From Saccharothrix deserti (GTDB lineage Bacteria; Actinomycetota; Actinomycetes; Mycobacteriales; Pseudonocardiaceae): a DNA stretch of 64,000 nucleotides. The notes beneath the pieces were generated by a model. That model had not been told where the DNA came from. It did not search any database and was given only the letters and a program-made list of their open reading frames with translations. The stretch's first letter is position 1, and every line of letters starts with the position of its first letter. A program made the position numbers and the translations under genes. Below, one piece after another: positions 18,207 through 26,341 of the stretch. The stretch lies in the NCBI RefSeq assembly GCF_009769385.1, contig NZ_VKAB01000034.1, forward strand, positions 42,559 through 106,558. The letters run 5' to 3'.

Positions 18207-19018
18207 ACCCGTTCCTCCAGTCACTGGGCGGCAAGCTCGCCGAGCGGTGGGTAACCACGCTCGTGCTGCCCGGCGCGCTGTTCGTCGCCGCGGCGGTGTG
18301 CGCGGTCCGGCTCGGCCACCGCCACGCGCTGGACGTGGTGCGGGTCGGCAACGACGTCGTCGCGGCGTTCCCCCGGCTGCCGGTCGCGGTCGCCGCGGTC
18401 GGGCTGCTGCTCGGGGCGGCGGCAGCGGCGTTCGCCGCGCAGGCGCTCGGCGCGCTGGTGCAGGCGGTGTGGGTGAAGCCGTGGCGGGGACCGGCGGCCT
18501 GGCTGGCACGACCGGTGGTCGCGGTGCGTGGGTGGCGGTTCGACCGGGCCGCCGCCAGGGCCGGCGTGGACCCGGTGCCCGCGTACCGACCGCGGCGGGC
18601 CACCTGGATCGGCGAGCGGTTCCGCCTGCTCGACTCGCGGGTCGCGGCGCAGTACCAGGGCCTGCGTCTGGGCCCGCTGTGGCCGCGGCTGTGGCTGCTG
18701 GTGCCCGAACCGGCGCGGCTGCCGGTGCAGGCGGCCGAGACCAGGTTCCACTCGGCCACCACGCTCGTCGGCTGGGGCGTGCTCTACGCGGCGTTGGGCC
18801 CGCGCTGGTACCCGGCGGCGGTGGTCGGCCTCGGCGTGGCGGTGGTGGGCTGGCGCCGGGCCCGCGCGGCGGCCGCCGCGCTCACCGAACTGATCGAGGC
18901 GACCGTCGACACCCACCTCGACGTCCTCACCACAGCCCTCGGCCATCCCCTGCCGCCGACCGGCCTGACCCGCGACCTGGCCGCCCGCATCAACGACCGG
19001 TTCACCAAGGGCGAGTAG
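18203..19018 (+). CDS. Membrane protein of unknown function, coupled to the CHAT locus
   Basis: A 271-residue membrane protein. Helices are predicted near residues 17-35 (TLVLPGALFVAAAVCAVRL), 55-90 (VAVAAVGLLLGAAAAAFAAQALGALV) and in a pair at about 190-220 (LVGWGVLYAAL, AAVVGLGVAVVGW). Between them is a cytoplasm-like stretch of about 90 residues with conserved-looking RRATWIGERFRLLDSRV and YQGLRLGPLWPRLWLL. The C-terminus (TELIEATVDTHLDVL) looks helical. The ATG overlaps the stop of the small Cys-motif protein gene, so the two form one translation unit. It may be the membrane target or sensor of the divergent CHAT protease; that is inference from position. Confidence 0.75.
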   Translation: MNPFLQSLGGKLAERWVTTLVLPGALFVAAAVCAVRLGHRHALDVVRVGNDVVAAFPRLPVAVAAVGLLLGAAAAAFAAQALGALVQAVWVKPWRGPAAWLARPVVAVRGWRFDRAAARAGVDPVPAYRPRRATWIGERFRLLDSRVAAQYQGLRLGPLWPRLWLLVPEPARLPVQAAETRFHSATTLVGWGVLYAALGPRWYPAAVVGLGVAVVGWRRARAAAAALTELIEATVDTHLDVLTTALGHPLPPTGLTRDLAARINDRFTKGE

Positions 19019-19130
19019 GCGCTCGGCCGCAAACGCCCCGGCCAGTGCTGCTCCGGAACGTTCGTCGAGCCCGGCTTCCGGCCCTCATCAGGAGATTGGC
19101 CCGGCCCAGCACCGAGGCGTCACCTCGTGA

Positions 19131-19244
19131 CCGGGCCTCTACTTCCTCGGGCTGCACTGGATGCACACGTTCAAGTCGGGGCTGCTGTCCGGTGTGGGAA
19201 GCGATGCCGAGTTCGTCGCCGAGCACGCGGACGGGTTGCGCTGA
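19131..19244 (+). pseudogene. 3' fragment of an FAD-dependent monooxygenase/oxidoreductase gene
   Basis: A 37-codon open segment reads PGLYFLGLHWMHTF followed by KSGLLSGVGSDAEFVAEH and a stop at 19242-19244. This matches the C-terminal end of CzcO-type flavin-containing oxidoreductases. A stop codon (19128-19130) lies directly in front in the same frame, and no start is available. It is therefore a gene end left by a deletion or insertion. Confidence 0.6.
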
Positions 19245-19258
19245 CCGTCGCCAGGTCG

Positions 19259-21469
19259 TCACTCGCGGGCGGCGCGTTGCCTGATCACTTCCGCCAGTTG
19301 CCGCGGGTCGCGGCGCTTGAGGTGGTCACGGAGCAGGATGTGCACGAACTGGTGTTTGCCGCGGCCGTCCGTGACGAGCAGGCTGCGGTCCACGGCGTAG
19401 CGGACGAACGCGCGCCGCCGCCACGGCAGGTAGCCGTCCCAGACCAGCAGCAGCCGCACCACCACGCCACCCCACAGCTGGCGGAGCGGTTCCAGCCAAC
19501 GCCACCCGGTCTCGGTGACGGTCGGCGCGAGCAGTCCGCCGACCGCGATCCCGGCGAGGAACGGCCACGCGAACGTCCCGATCTCCGCCAGGAACAGCAT
19601 CACGACCGCCACCGGCGCGGCGTGCAGGGCAAACCGGACAGTGAACCCACGCAGATCCCAACTGTGGTGGACCACGGTGAACAGCACCAGGTCCCCCACC
19701 ACGCACAGGCCCGCCAACGCCCACCCGAACGCCACACCGAAGCCGAACCCGGACACCACACCGTCCACTTGGGACAGTTCATGTCCACTCAGGACTCCCA
19801 GCGGCACCAGCGGAACAGCCCACGGCCACGGCAGCCGCGCCACGTACAGCACGACGTTCACCGCCGCGACACCGCACAACGCCGTGACGACCCAGGGGCT
19901 CATCACGAACCGCGCGACGTCGCCCACCAGATACGCGGCCAGACCCAACACGATTCCGCCGAGCACGCACAACACCCACCCCACCGACAGCCGCCGTCCC
20001 TTCTCGGGCACGAGCACGACGACCGTGCCGAGCCCGATGGTGTGGTCCAGCAACGCGACCAGCCCGAGACCGATCAGCACCGTCGCCAACCCGGTGGTCC
20101 TGCCGTGCGCCAAAGCCATCGGCACGGCCATCCCGGCCACGCACCCGGCGAGCAGGGCGGGCAGGTCCTCGCGGGTGATCCGGCGGCGCACGGTGCCGGG
20201 CAGGCTCGCGAACAACGCCCGCCAGTCGTAGTCGTTGAGGTTGGCCAGCGTCCACAGCCACCGGCCGACCTGCTCGGTGGTGTACCGGCTGTGCGGGACG
20301 CGCCGGCGGGCCAGCATCTCGCCGATGTAGGCGTCGAACAGCCAGCCGAGCCCGGCGCGTCTCGCCAACGCGATGGCCGGGCGGTCGTGGTAGGCCAGGA
20401 ACATGATGCCCAGCACCAACGGCGTCCGGGCGAGGTCCCGCAACACGCCGTTGGACCGCATGGCTTTCCGCAGCCCGTCGAGCCGTCCCCCGGCGGCGTC
20501 GAAGTACTCCTCCACCTGCTCCGGGCTCAACGGCCGGATCGACACCGCGCCGTGCAGCCGCAGTTGCCCCTGGAGCCGCTCGTACACCCCGTCCCGGCTG
20601 CACACCACCAACTGCGGCACGGAAAACGTCTCCTGCAACGCGTTTATCTCACGCACACACCGCTCACGGTCGGCCGGCTCCACCTCGTCCAGGCCGTCGA
20701 GCAGGAGCGCGAGCTGTCCGGAGGCCAGCCACGTCCGGGCGATCTGCGGCGGGAGCGTGTAGCGGCGGTGCAGTTCGGCGAACAGCCATCCCGCGAAGTC
20801 CCGTGCCACGACGCGCGACTCGTCCACCCGCTCCCGGATCACACCGGCCGATTCGGGATCGTGCCGCGATCGCACCCGCCCCGACCGCGACCACGCACCG
20901 AGCTCCACCACGACGGGGATGGGCTGCCCGTCGTCGGCCTTGGCGCGTTCGAGCAGGTCACGGGCCAGTTCCAGGAGCATGGTGCTCTTGCCCGCGCCCG
21001 GTGCGCCGAGCACCAGCAGCGATTCCTGGAGGCTGTCGAACGCGTCGGTGATGCCCGCGTTCAGCGGCAGTTCGACCCCGTCCACAGGCTGGACCAGGAG
21101 AGGCGCGGGCAGCACGGCGTGCTCGACCTGGTCCAGGGCGAGGGTGATGCGCAGCTGTTCGGTGAGCGTCTGCCCCAGCCGCCGCGTCACGTAGCTCTCG
21201 ACCTGCGCCAACGCGTTCGGCCGGTTGCGCGGGTGGTCGTAGGCGCGCACGGACTCACGAGAGCGCCGGAACTCCAGCACACCCAACGCGATCAGGACGA
21301 CCAGCCCCGCCCCCACCACCGGCCACGCCCACGGCTCGAAGCCCTCCAGCGGACCGGGCAACGACCCGCCGGTACCGATGTTGATCGCCGCGGGCACCAA
21401 CACCGCGCCGACCACCACGGCCACCCCGATGAGCACGACCCGACCCGTCGGAATCCGGCCGCCCGCCAC
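19259..21469 (-). CDS. Membrane-anchored NACHT-type STAND NTPase
   Basis: A 736-residue signal-transduction NTPase. Two N-terminal membrane helices (about residues 10-28 and 45-64) precede the NACHT module: Walker A LVLGAPGAGKSTMLLEL (near 155), an extended Walker B LALLLDGLDEVEP (near 255), and VVCSRDGVYERL as sensor 1. A winged-helix-like part follows (about 300-400). The C-terminal half contains about eight more membrane helices (about 430-640), and a soluble tail ends HQFVHILLRDHLKRR. The architecture fits a membrane-bound sensor or effector of the NLR-like antiviral or conflict class. The GTG at 21469 has a good GGGGAGAGG box. It lies 240 bp from the CHAT-linked membrane protein gene and in the opposite direction, so a shared role is possible but unproven. 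Confidence 0.83.
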   Translation of the reverse strand: MAGGRIPTGRVVLIGVAVVVGAVLVPAAINIGTGGSLPGPLEGFEPWAWPVVGAGLVVLIALGVLEFRRSRESVRAYDHPRNRPNALAQVESYVTRRLGQTLTEQLRITLALDQVEHAVLPAPLLVQPVDGVELPLNAGITDAFDSLQESLLVLGAPGAGKSTMLLELARDLLERAKADDGQPIPVVVELGAWSRSGRVRSRHDPESAGVIRERVDESRVVARDFAGWLFAELHRRYTLPPQIARTWLASGQLALLLDGLDEVEPADRERCVREINALQETFSVPQLVVCSRDGVYERLQGQLRLHGAVSIRPLSPEQVEEYFDAAGGRLDGLRKAMRSNGVLRDLARTPLVLGIMFLAYHDRPAIALARRAGLGWLFDAYIGEMLARRRVPHSRYTTEQVGRWLWTLANLNDYDWRALFASLPGTVRRRITREDLPALLAGCVAGMAVPMALAHGRTTGLATVLIGLGLVALLDHTIGLGTVVVLVPEKGRRLSVGWVLCVLGGIVLGLAAYLVGDVARFVMSPWVVTALCGVAAVNVVLYVARLPWPWAVPLVPLGVLSGHELSQVDGVVSGFGFGVAFGWALAGLCVVGDLVLFTVVHHSWDLRGFTVRFALHAAPVAVVMLFLAEIGTFAWPFLAGIAVGGLLAPTVTETGWRWLEPLRQLWGGVVVRLLLVWDGYLPWRRRAFVRYAVDRSLLVTDGRGKHQFVHILLRDHLKRRDPRQLAEVIRQRAARE

Positions 21470-21522
21470 GCCTCTCCCCCTGTCGTCACCTCCACCTTAG
21501 GTCATGCGATTCCCTTACGTAG

Positions 21523-21540
21523 AGCCGCAAAACTGCGGTC
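21523..21540. other. Short stem-loop in the NACHT/phytase-like intergenic region
   Basis: The 239-bp region 21470-21708 between two divergent genes contains CCGCA-N4-TGCGG (21525-21538) and otherwise no open frame or clear motif. It must carry the promoters of both genes, but I could not place -35/-10 boxes with confidence. Confidence 0.3.
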
Positions 21541-21708
21541 GACCCACGCTTCGTCGTCCCCAGCGGCCTGTTTCCGCATCGAGAGCCACACCGCGGATTA
21601 CTGAACCGCCTCGGTCAGCGCCCTCTCCAAAGCGGCTACTGGCCGTTCACCTCGGAGACGCCTCGATGGGGTAGAAAGCGCGCGCCCGTCATCGAGGTAG
21701 GAGGCCCC

Positions 21709-23940
21709 ATGGCCCGTCCGGTCCGTCTTCTCGCAGGTCTGGTGGCCTGTGGGGTGACCATGTCGCTCCTGCCGGCGTCCGCCACGGCGACCGTGCCCGA
21801 CCGGTTCCAGCGGGTCGACACCCTGTCCGTGTTGCGCAACGGCTCGGTCGGCGAGCACACGGCCGCCGAGATCGCGGCGGCGACGGCGGATGGCGGGACC
21901 GTGGTCTACACCGACTCACCGGCCGAGCGGATCGGGTTCGCCGCGGTCGGTCGGGACGGGGAGCTGGAGCCCGCCGGGGTGCTCGACATGCCGGGCGAGC
22001 CGACGTCGGTGGACGTCCTGGGACGTCTGGCGCTGGTCGCGGTCAACACCTCCGAGTCGTTCACCGCGCCCTCCGGCGTGCTGGTGGTGGTCGACCTGGA
22101 CACCAGGGCGGTCGTGGCCACGCACGACCTCGGTGGGCAGCCGGACTCGATCGACGTCTCCCCCGACGGCCGCCACGCCGCCGTGGCGATCGAGAACGAG
22201 CGCGACGAGGACGTCGACGACGGCGCGATCCCGCAGGCGCCGGCGGGCTTCCTCACGATCGTCGACCTCGCGGGCGCCCCGACGGCGTGGGCGCTGCGCC
22301 GCGTCGCGCTAACCGGGATCGCCGAGGTCGCTCCGAGCGACCCCGAGCCGGAGTACGTGAGCGTCAACGGCCGGGGTCAGGTGGCCGTGACGTTGCAGGA
22401 GAACAACCACATCGCGGTCGTGGACCTGCGTTCGGCGACGGTGGTGAACCACTTCTCCGCGGGCACGGTGACCGTCCGGGGCGTGGACACCGAGGACGAC
22501 GGCCGGATCGACCCGACGGCGACGATCACCGCGGCCCGCGAGCCCGACGCGGTGGCCTGGTTGGACGACCGCACGCTCGGCACCGCCGACGAGGGCGACT
22601 ACCAGGGCGGGTCGCGCACGTGGACGGTGTTCGACGCGGCGTCCGGCCGGGTCGTGTTCTCCTCCGGCAACGAGCTCCAGCAGGCCGCGATCCGCCAGGG
22701 CCAGTACCCCGACGGCCGCTCGGACAACAAGGGCGTCGAGCCGGAAGGCCTGGTCGTGGCCACCTTCGGGCGCAACCGGTACGCGTTCGTCGGCATGGAA
22801 CGCGCCAACCTGGTCGCGGTCTACGACGTGAACGACCCGCGCCGGCCACGACTCGTGCAGGCGCTGCCGACCGGTGTGGGCCCGGAGGGTCTGCTGCCGA
22901 TCCCGGCGACCGGCGGCCTGATCGTGTCGGCCGAGGAGGACTCCGCCGCCGACGGCGTCCGGTCCTCGCTCACGTCCTACCGCCTGACCCGCACGCCACT
23001 GGCGGTGGCCTTGGCGCGCAACGAAGGCGCGCCGTCGATCGTGTCCGACGGCATCGGTTTCGGCGCCACCGGTTTCGGCGCCATCGGTTTCGGGGCGCTG
23101 TCGGGACTCTCCGGCGTCCCCGGCAACCAGCGCGACGTCGTCGCGGTCACCGACTCGGCGTACAGCCCGACGCGGGTGTTGACGATCGACACCCTGTCCG
23201 CGCCCGCCCGCGTCCACGCGGAACTGACCGTGACCAAGGCCGGGCAGCCGGTCGACTACGACGGCGAGGGCATCGCCGCACGCCGGGGCGGCGGCTACTG
23301 GGTGGCCGCCGAAGGCGACGGGAAGGCGCGGCCGAACCTGCTGGTCGAGGTGAGCCGTTCGGGCGAGGTCGTCCGCGAGGTGCCGCTGCCCGCCGCGGTG
23401 GCGGCCACGGCCACGAGCAACGGCTTCGAGGGCGTGACCACCACGGGACGCGGCGACGGCGAGCAGGTGTGGCTGGCCGTGCAGCGGGAGTGGAAGAACG
23501 ACCGGCCCGGACAGGCGACCCTGGCCCGGTTCACCCCCGCCACGGGCGAGTGGGCGTTCGCCGCCTACCCGCTCGACGCCGCGCCGGCGGGCTGGGTGGG
23601 CCTGTCCGAGGTGACCGCCCTGAACGACCGCACCCTGCTCGTGCTCGAACGCGACAACCAGCGCGGCGACGCGGCGGCGATCAAGAAGGTCTACCGCGTC
23701 GACATCTCCGACCTGGCACCGGCCGCCGCAGGCCAACCCAAGCCGCTGGTGACCAAGACCGCCGCACGCGACCTGCTGCCCGCCCTCACCGCGGGTGGCG
23801 GCGCGGCGCACGACAAGCCGGAAGGCCTGGCAGTCGTCGGGGACGGCCCGCTGCGGAACCTGGTCGGCGTGGTCGACAACGACGGCGTGGACGACGCACC
23901 GGGTGAATCGGTGTTCCTGCGCCTCGGCTGGATCCGCTAG
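21709..23940 (+). CDS. Secreted esterase-like/phytase-family beta-propeller protein
   Basis: A 743-residue exported protein with a Sec signal peptide (LLAGLVACGVTMSLLPASATA, cleavage near residue 28). The mature chain has two parts. Residues of about 30-420 are a beta-propeller-like region rich in VSVDVLGRLALVAVNTS and EPEGLVVATFGRNRYAFVG motifs, as in choice-of-anchor or alkaline-phosphatase-like surface proteins. About 450-740 is the esterase-like activity of phytase domain, with DGEGIAARRGGGYWVAAEG, SNGFEGVTTTG and DKPEGLAVVGDG. Family members are secreted and calcium-binding. The reaction is uncertain: phytase or phosphodiester hydrolysis is suggested by family name only. A GFGA repeat lies at the domain junction. 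A strong AGGAGG box precedes the ATG. Confidence 0.82.
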   Translation: MARPVRLLAGLVACGVTMSLLPASATATVPDRFQRVDTLSVLRNGSVGEHTAAEIAAATADGGTVVYTDSPAERIGFAAVGRDGELEPAGVLDMPGEPTSVDVLGRLALVAVNTSESFTAPSGVLVVVDLDTRAVVATHDLGGQPDSIDVSPDGRHAAVAIENERDEDVDDGAIPQAPAGFLTIVDLAGAPTAWALRRVALTGIAEVAPSDPEPEYVSVNGRGQVAVTLQENNHIAVVDLRSATVVNHFSAGTVTVRGVDTEDDGRIDPTATITAAREPDAVAWLDDRTLGTADEGDYQGGSRTWTVFDAASGRVVFSSGNELQQAAIRQGQYPDGRSDNKGVEPEGLVVATFGRNRYAFVGMERANLVAVYDVNDPRRPRLVQALPTGVGPEGLLPIPATGGLIVSAEEDSAADGVRSSLTSYRLTRTPLAVALARNEGAPSIVSDGIGFGATGFGAIGFGALSGLSGVPGNQRDVVAVTDSAYSPTRVLTIDTLSAPARVHAELTVTKAGQPVDYDGEGIAARRGGGYWVAAEGDGKARPNLLVEVSRSGEVVREVPLPAAVAATATSNGFEGVTTTGRGDGEQVWLAVQREWKNDRPGQATLARFTPATGEWAFAAYPLDAAPAGWVGLSEVTALNDRTLLVLERDNQRGDAAAIKKVYRVDISDLAPAAAGQPKPLVTKTAARDLLPALTAGGGAAHDKPEGLAVVGDGPLRNLVGVVDNDGVDDAPGESVFLRLGWIR
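23053..23097 (+). repeat. 15-bp coding repeat (GFGA motif, three copies)
   Basis: Three 15-bp units (ATCGGTTTCGGCGCC and two variants) encode the run IGFGA-TGFGA-IGFGA at the junction of the two domains of the phytase-like protein. Copy-number changes would keep the frame. Confidence 0.8.
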
Positions 23941-23963
23941 CGCGTCGACCACGAACGTTCGCC

Positions 23964-23986
23964 GGGTCGGGGGTCGGGGTCGGGGG
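23964..23986 (+). other. G-quadruplex-type G-tract array after the phytase-like gene
   Basis: Four runs of three to five G separated by TC (GGG, GGGGG, GGGG, GGGGG) lie 24 bp after the stop at 23940, in the gap between convergent genes. This fits the G3+N1-7 quadruplex rule on the plus strand and could act as a transcription roadblock in place of a hairpin terminator. Confidence 0.45.
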
Positions 23987-24013
23987 TCGACAACCTGCGG
24001 GCCTTGAGCCGGT

Positions 24014-24835
24014 CTAGTGAGTTGCCTGGAACTCCTCGAACAGCTCCGGGACGTAGGCGAACAACAGGTCCAGGGTGCTGAACGCCCCGTTGACCGGGTC
24101 GAGCTGCGCGTAGGCGTAGGCCATCTCGCACCCCTTGCGGGACGGGGTCGATTCGCGCACGTCGGTGAACCAGTCCACGAACGGCACCCGCCGCAGGACC
24201 AGCACCGGGTTCAGCAGCGCGGCGTGGAGCAGCAGCAGGTCCAGCACCGCCGGGCGGTTGCGCAGGGCCCACCGGTAGAACTCGGAGAACAGGAAGAACC
24301 GGCGCTCCACCGCCGTCTGCCGCAACCCGTGCTCCCGCTCGGCCACCGCGACACCGTGATCGGTCGCGGTCTGCTCGGCTTCACCCCACGCCCGGTCGTG
24401 GGCGCCGCGGTCGGTCAACTCGCCGCGGTGCAACCGGGTCAGGTAGTCGGCCCACCGCACCGATCCCGGGTTGCCGAAGCCATCGGTCGAACGGCCCAAC
24501 GCGATCGCGACGCCGCGCTCGATCCCCTCCAGGATCCCCGCGTCGACGTGCGAGACCCACGTGCCCGGCGCACCCAGTCCGCGATCGCGGAAGAACGAGA
24601 TGACACCCTCGATGTTGCGCCACCGGTCCGACGCGCCCAACCCCGCGGCGGGACCGCTCTGCACCAGACGCAGGAACTCCAACCGCTCCGCCATGCTCAT
24701 CCGGTCGATCTCGGCCCCGGTGCAGTCCAACGACGCCGCGCACTCCTCCGGCGACCGCACCACCGCCGATGCCGGGACAGGCGCCAACAGCCCGGCCACC
24801 AGAGCAAGCACGAGAACCCACCCGGATCGCTTCAC
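24014..24835 (-). CDS. Secreted protein of unknown function
   Basis: A 273-residue protein with a clear signal peptide (KRSGWVLVLALVAGLLAPVPASA, cleavage near residue 24). The mature protein has a cysteine pair near its N-terminus (CAASLDC), then a mostly helical, charged chain with FRDRGLGAPGTWVSHVDAG, RWADYLTRLHRGEL and VERRFFLFSEFYRWALRNR, ending VPELFEEFQATH. I do not recognise the family. The GTG at 24835 is chosen because it directly precedes the basic part of the signal peptide; an upstream TTG at 24877 is less likely. It is convergent with the phytase-like gene. Confidence 0.7.
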   Translation of the reverse strand: MKRSGWVLVLALVAGLLAPVPASAVVRSPEECAASLDCTGAEIDRMSMAERLEFLRLVQSGPAAGLGASDRWRNIEGVISFFRDRGLGAPGTWVSHVDAGILEGIERGVAIALGRSTDGFGNPGSVRWADYLTRLHRGELTDRGAHDRAWGEAEQTATDHGVAVAEREHGLRQTAVERRFFLFSEFYRWALRNRPAVLDLLLLHAALLNPVLVLRRVPFVDWFTDVRESTPSRKGCEMAYAYAQLDPVNGAFSTLDLLFAYVPELFEEFQATH

Positions 24836-24947
24836 ACCAGGCAACGTAACGCCGTCACACAGCCGTGATCGCCCCAATCACCCACAAGGGTGCAACGAGG
24901 GTGCGGCACCCCGTTCGTGCCGCTCGACCCCTCCTTCGCATCCGTAA

Positions 24948-25187
24948 GCAGATCGCAAGGTTCAACGCCGCGGTTTTCCGCCAGAGTGGTACGAGGCCCT
25001 CGAGAATTCACTGCGCGCCGGACAGGTGCCCGACGAGAAAGTCGGTTCCGGCACCGTGACCGCCATTCCCGGCGACCTTGAGGGGTCCGCTCCCGTGCTG
25101 ATCCGTGATCACTGCGGACGCACGCTCAACCGCGTCGACCAGGTCTTCAGCGCGTGGTCACCGCTCCAGGAGCGCCGCACCGACTGA
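24948..25187 (+). pseudogene. Orphan 3' gene fragment
   Basis: In the 425-bp gap 24836-25260 one frame is open from after a TAA at 24945 to a TGA at 25185 (80 codons) with protein-like composition (EWYEALENSLRAG, SGTVTAIPGDLEGSAPVL, LNRVDQVFSAWSPLQ). It has no upstream start with a ribosome-binding site. I do not recognise the family. It is probably the tail of a lost gene; a short gene using an internal GTG is the alternative. Confidence 0.4.
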
Positions 25188-25260
25188 ACCGCCGCCCATT
25201 CCCAGCCGTATTCGCATTTGTCGAACCCCGACGGTCGAAACGAAGATGGGGAATGATCCG

Positions 25261-26082
25261 ATGCCTCCGATCCGATTCATCGTGTTGTGCGCCGTGTGGT
25301 CCCTGGCGCTGCTCGCGGGCTCCGCGGGCCCGGCCGCGGCCCAACCGGAGCCCGCCGGGCAGGTCGAGACCCAATGGGGTCCACTCGGCCCGGCCGGGCG
25401 GGACCTGCTGGTGAAGGTGCGGCTGGCCGGCCTGTGGGAAGGCCCCGCCGGTCGCATGGGGCTGTCGAAGTCGGCCAACCCGAAGGTCAAGGAAGCCGGC
25501 CGCCACCTCATCGACGGCCACGAGGAACTCGACGAGAAGACCCTCGAACTGGGCAGACTGCTCGACGTCGAACTGCCGACCGAGGCCAACGCCGACCAAA
25601 AGGGCTGGATCGCCGAGATGACCGCCGCGCCCGCCGGAAGCGTCGAGTTCGACCGGGTCTTCGCCAACCGGCTGCGCGCCGCGCACGGCAGTGTGTACAA
25701 GTTCCTCGCGCAGGTGCGCACCGGCACCCGGAACAGCCTGATCCGCAGCTACGCCGACCAGTGCATGGCAACCGTGCTCGACCACATCACCGTGCTGGAG
25801 GCGACCGGGCTGGTGGACTTCACCGACACCGAGGCGATCCCACTGGCCACGGTCGCCGTTGCCGCCGCGCCCACCCCGCAGGCGGCCGTCCCCGCTCCGG
25901 GCGCGCCACGCACCGCCGCACCACAACCCACGGCCGCCGCGTCCACGGACGCCGACACGACACGGGACACCCTGCTCGGCGCCGCGCTGCTCCTCGCCGT
26001 CGGCGCGATGGTGTTCCTCTGGATCCGGGGCAGCGGCTCGGGCGGGGCCTCCCGTCGGAGTCGACGCCGGACCGACAGCTGA
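25261..26082 (+). CDS. DUF4142 domain-containing exported protein with C-terminal membrane anchor
   Basis: A 273-residue surface protein. It starts with a signal peptide (FIVLCAVWSLALLAGSAGPAAA). A DUF4142 ferritin-like helical domain covers about residues 45-180 (GRDLLVKVRLAGLWEGPAGRM, AGRHLIDGHEELDEKTLELG, FANRLRAAHGSVYKFLAQVR). An Ala/Pro/Thr-rich linker follows, then a single membrane helix (LLGAALLLAVGAMVFLWI) and an arginine-rich tail. DUF4142 proteins are exported and often stress-linked, but their biochemical role is not settled. ATG 25261 is preferred over ATG 25246 because GGGGA sits 8 nt upstream. It stands alone. Confidence 0.8.
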   Translation: MPPIRFIVLCAVWSLALLAGSAGPAAAQPEPAGQVETQWGPLGPAGRDLLVKVRLAGLWEGPAGRMGLSKSANPKVKEAGRHLIDGHEELDEKTLELGRLLDVELPTEANADQKGWIAEMTAAPAGSVEFDRVFANRLRAAHGSVYKFLAQVRTGTRNSLIRSYADQCMATVLDHITVLEATGLVDFTDTEAIPLATVAVAAAPTPQAAVPAPGAPRTAAPQPTAAASTDADTTRDTLLGAALLLAVGAMVFLWIRGSGSGGASRRSRRRTDS

Positions 26083-26115
26083 CCGACGGCTGACGCGGCC
26101 CGACGCCCGAAACCT

Positions 26116-26129
26116 GTGACAGCTGTCAC
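26116..26129. promoter_or_regulatory. 14-bp perfect palindrome upstream of ehuB
   Basis: GTGACAGCTGTCAC is a perfect palindrome in the 259-bp region between the DUF4142 gene and ehuB. It is a likely operator for control of the ectoine uptake genes, or part of a terminator for the preceding gene. It lies 213 bp before the ehuB start. Confidence 0.4.
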
Positions 26130-26151
26130 GAAACCTCGAGGCCGATAGTCC

Positions 26152-26163
26152 ACAATAGATTGT
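26152..26163. promoter_or_regulatory. AT-rich inverted repeat upstream of ehuB
   Basis: ACAAT-AG-ATTGT is a perfect 5-bp inverted repeat in an AT-rich patch unusual for this genome. A TTGACA hexamer follows at 26190-26195, but no good -10 box sits 17-18 bp further on. Promoter assignment is tentative. Confidence 0.3.
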
Positions 26164-26341
26164 TGTGATGTGCAGCATCTTCACTTCCCTTGACACAGAA
26201 GGAGATTCGGGTCGATTCCTCCTAATGAGACGTTGTCCCATGTTGACGGGTTCGGTGACCGCTCTTTAGGGTCGCCCCGTCCGCCCCGTCGTGTCCTGGT
26301 GCGGCGGACCGTCCTGTCGTCGAAGTTGGGAATCCCACTTC

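Noticed and set aside
19127..21604. An 825-codon plus-strand open frame
   Set aside because: It is antisense to the NACHT gene, with a His/Arg/Gln/Pro-rich composition typical of shadow frames. Only the first 37 codons in a different frame (19131-19244) look like real protein.
26190..26195. TTGACA as a -35 box for ehuB
   Set aside because: No acceptable -10 hexamer is found 16-19 bp downstream, so no promoter was called.
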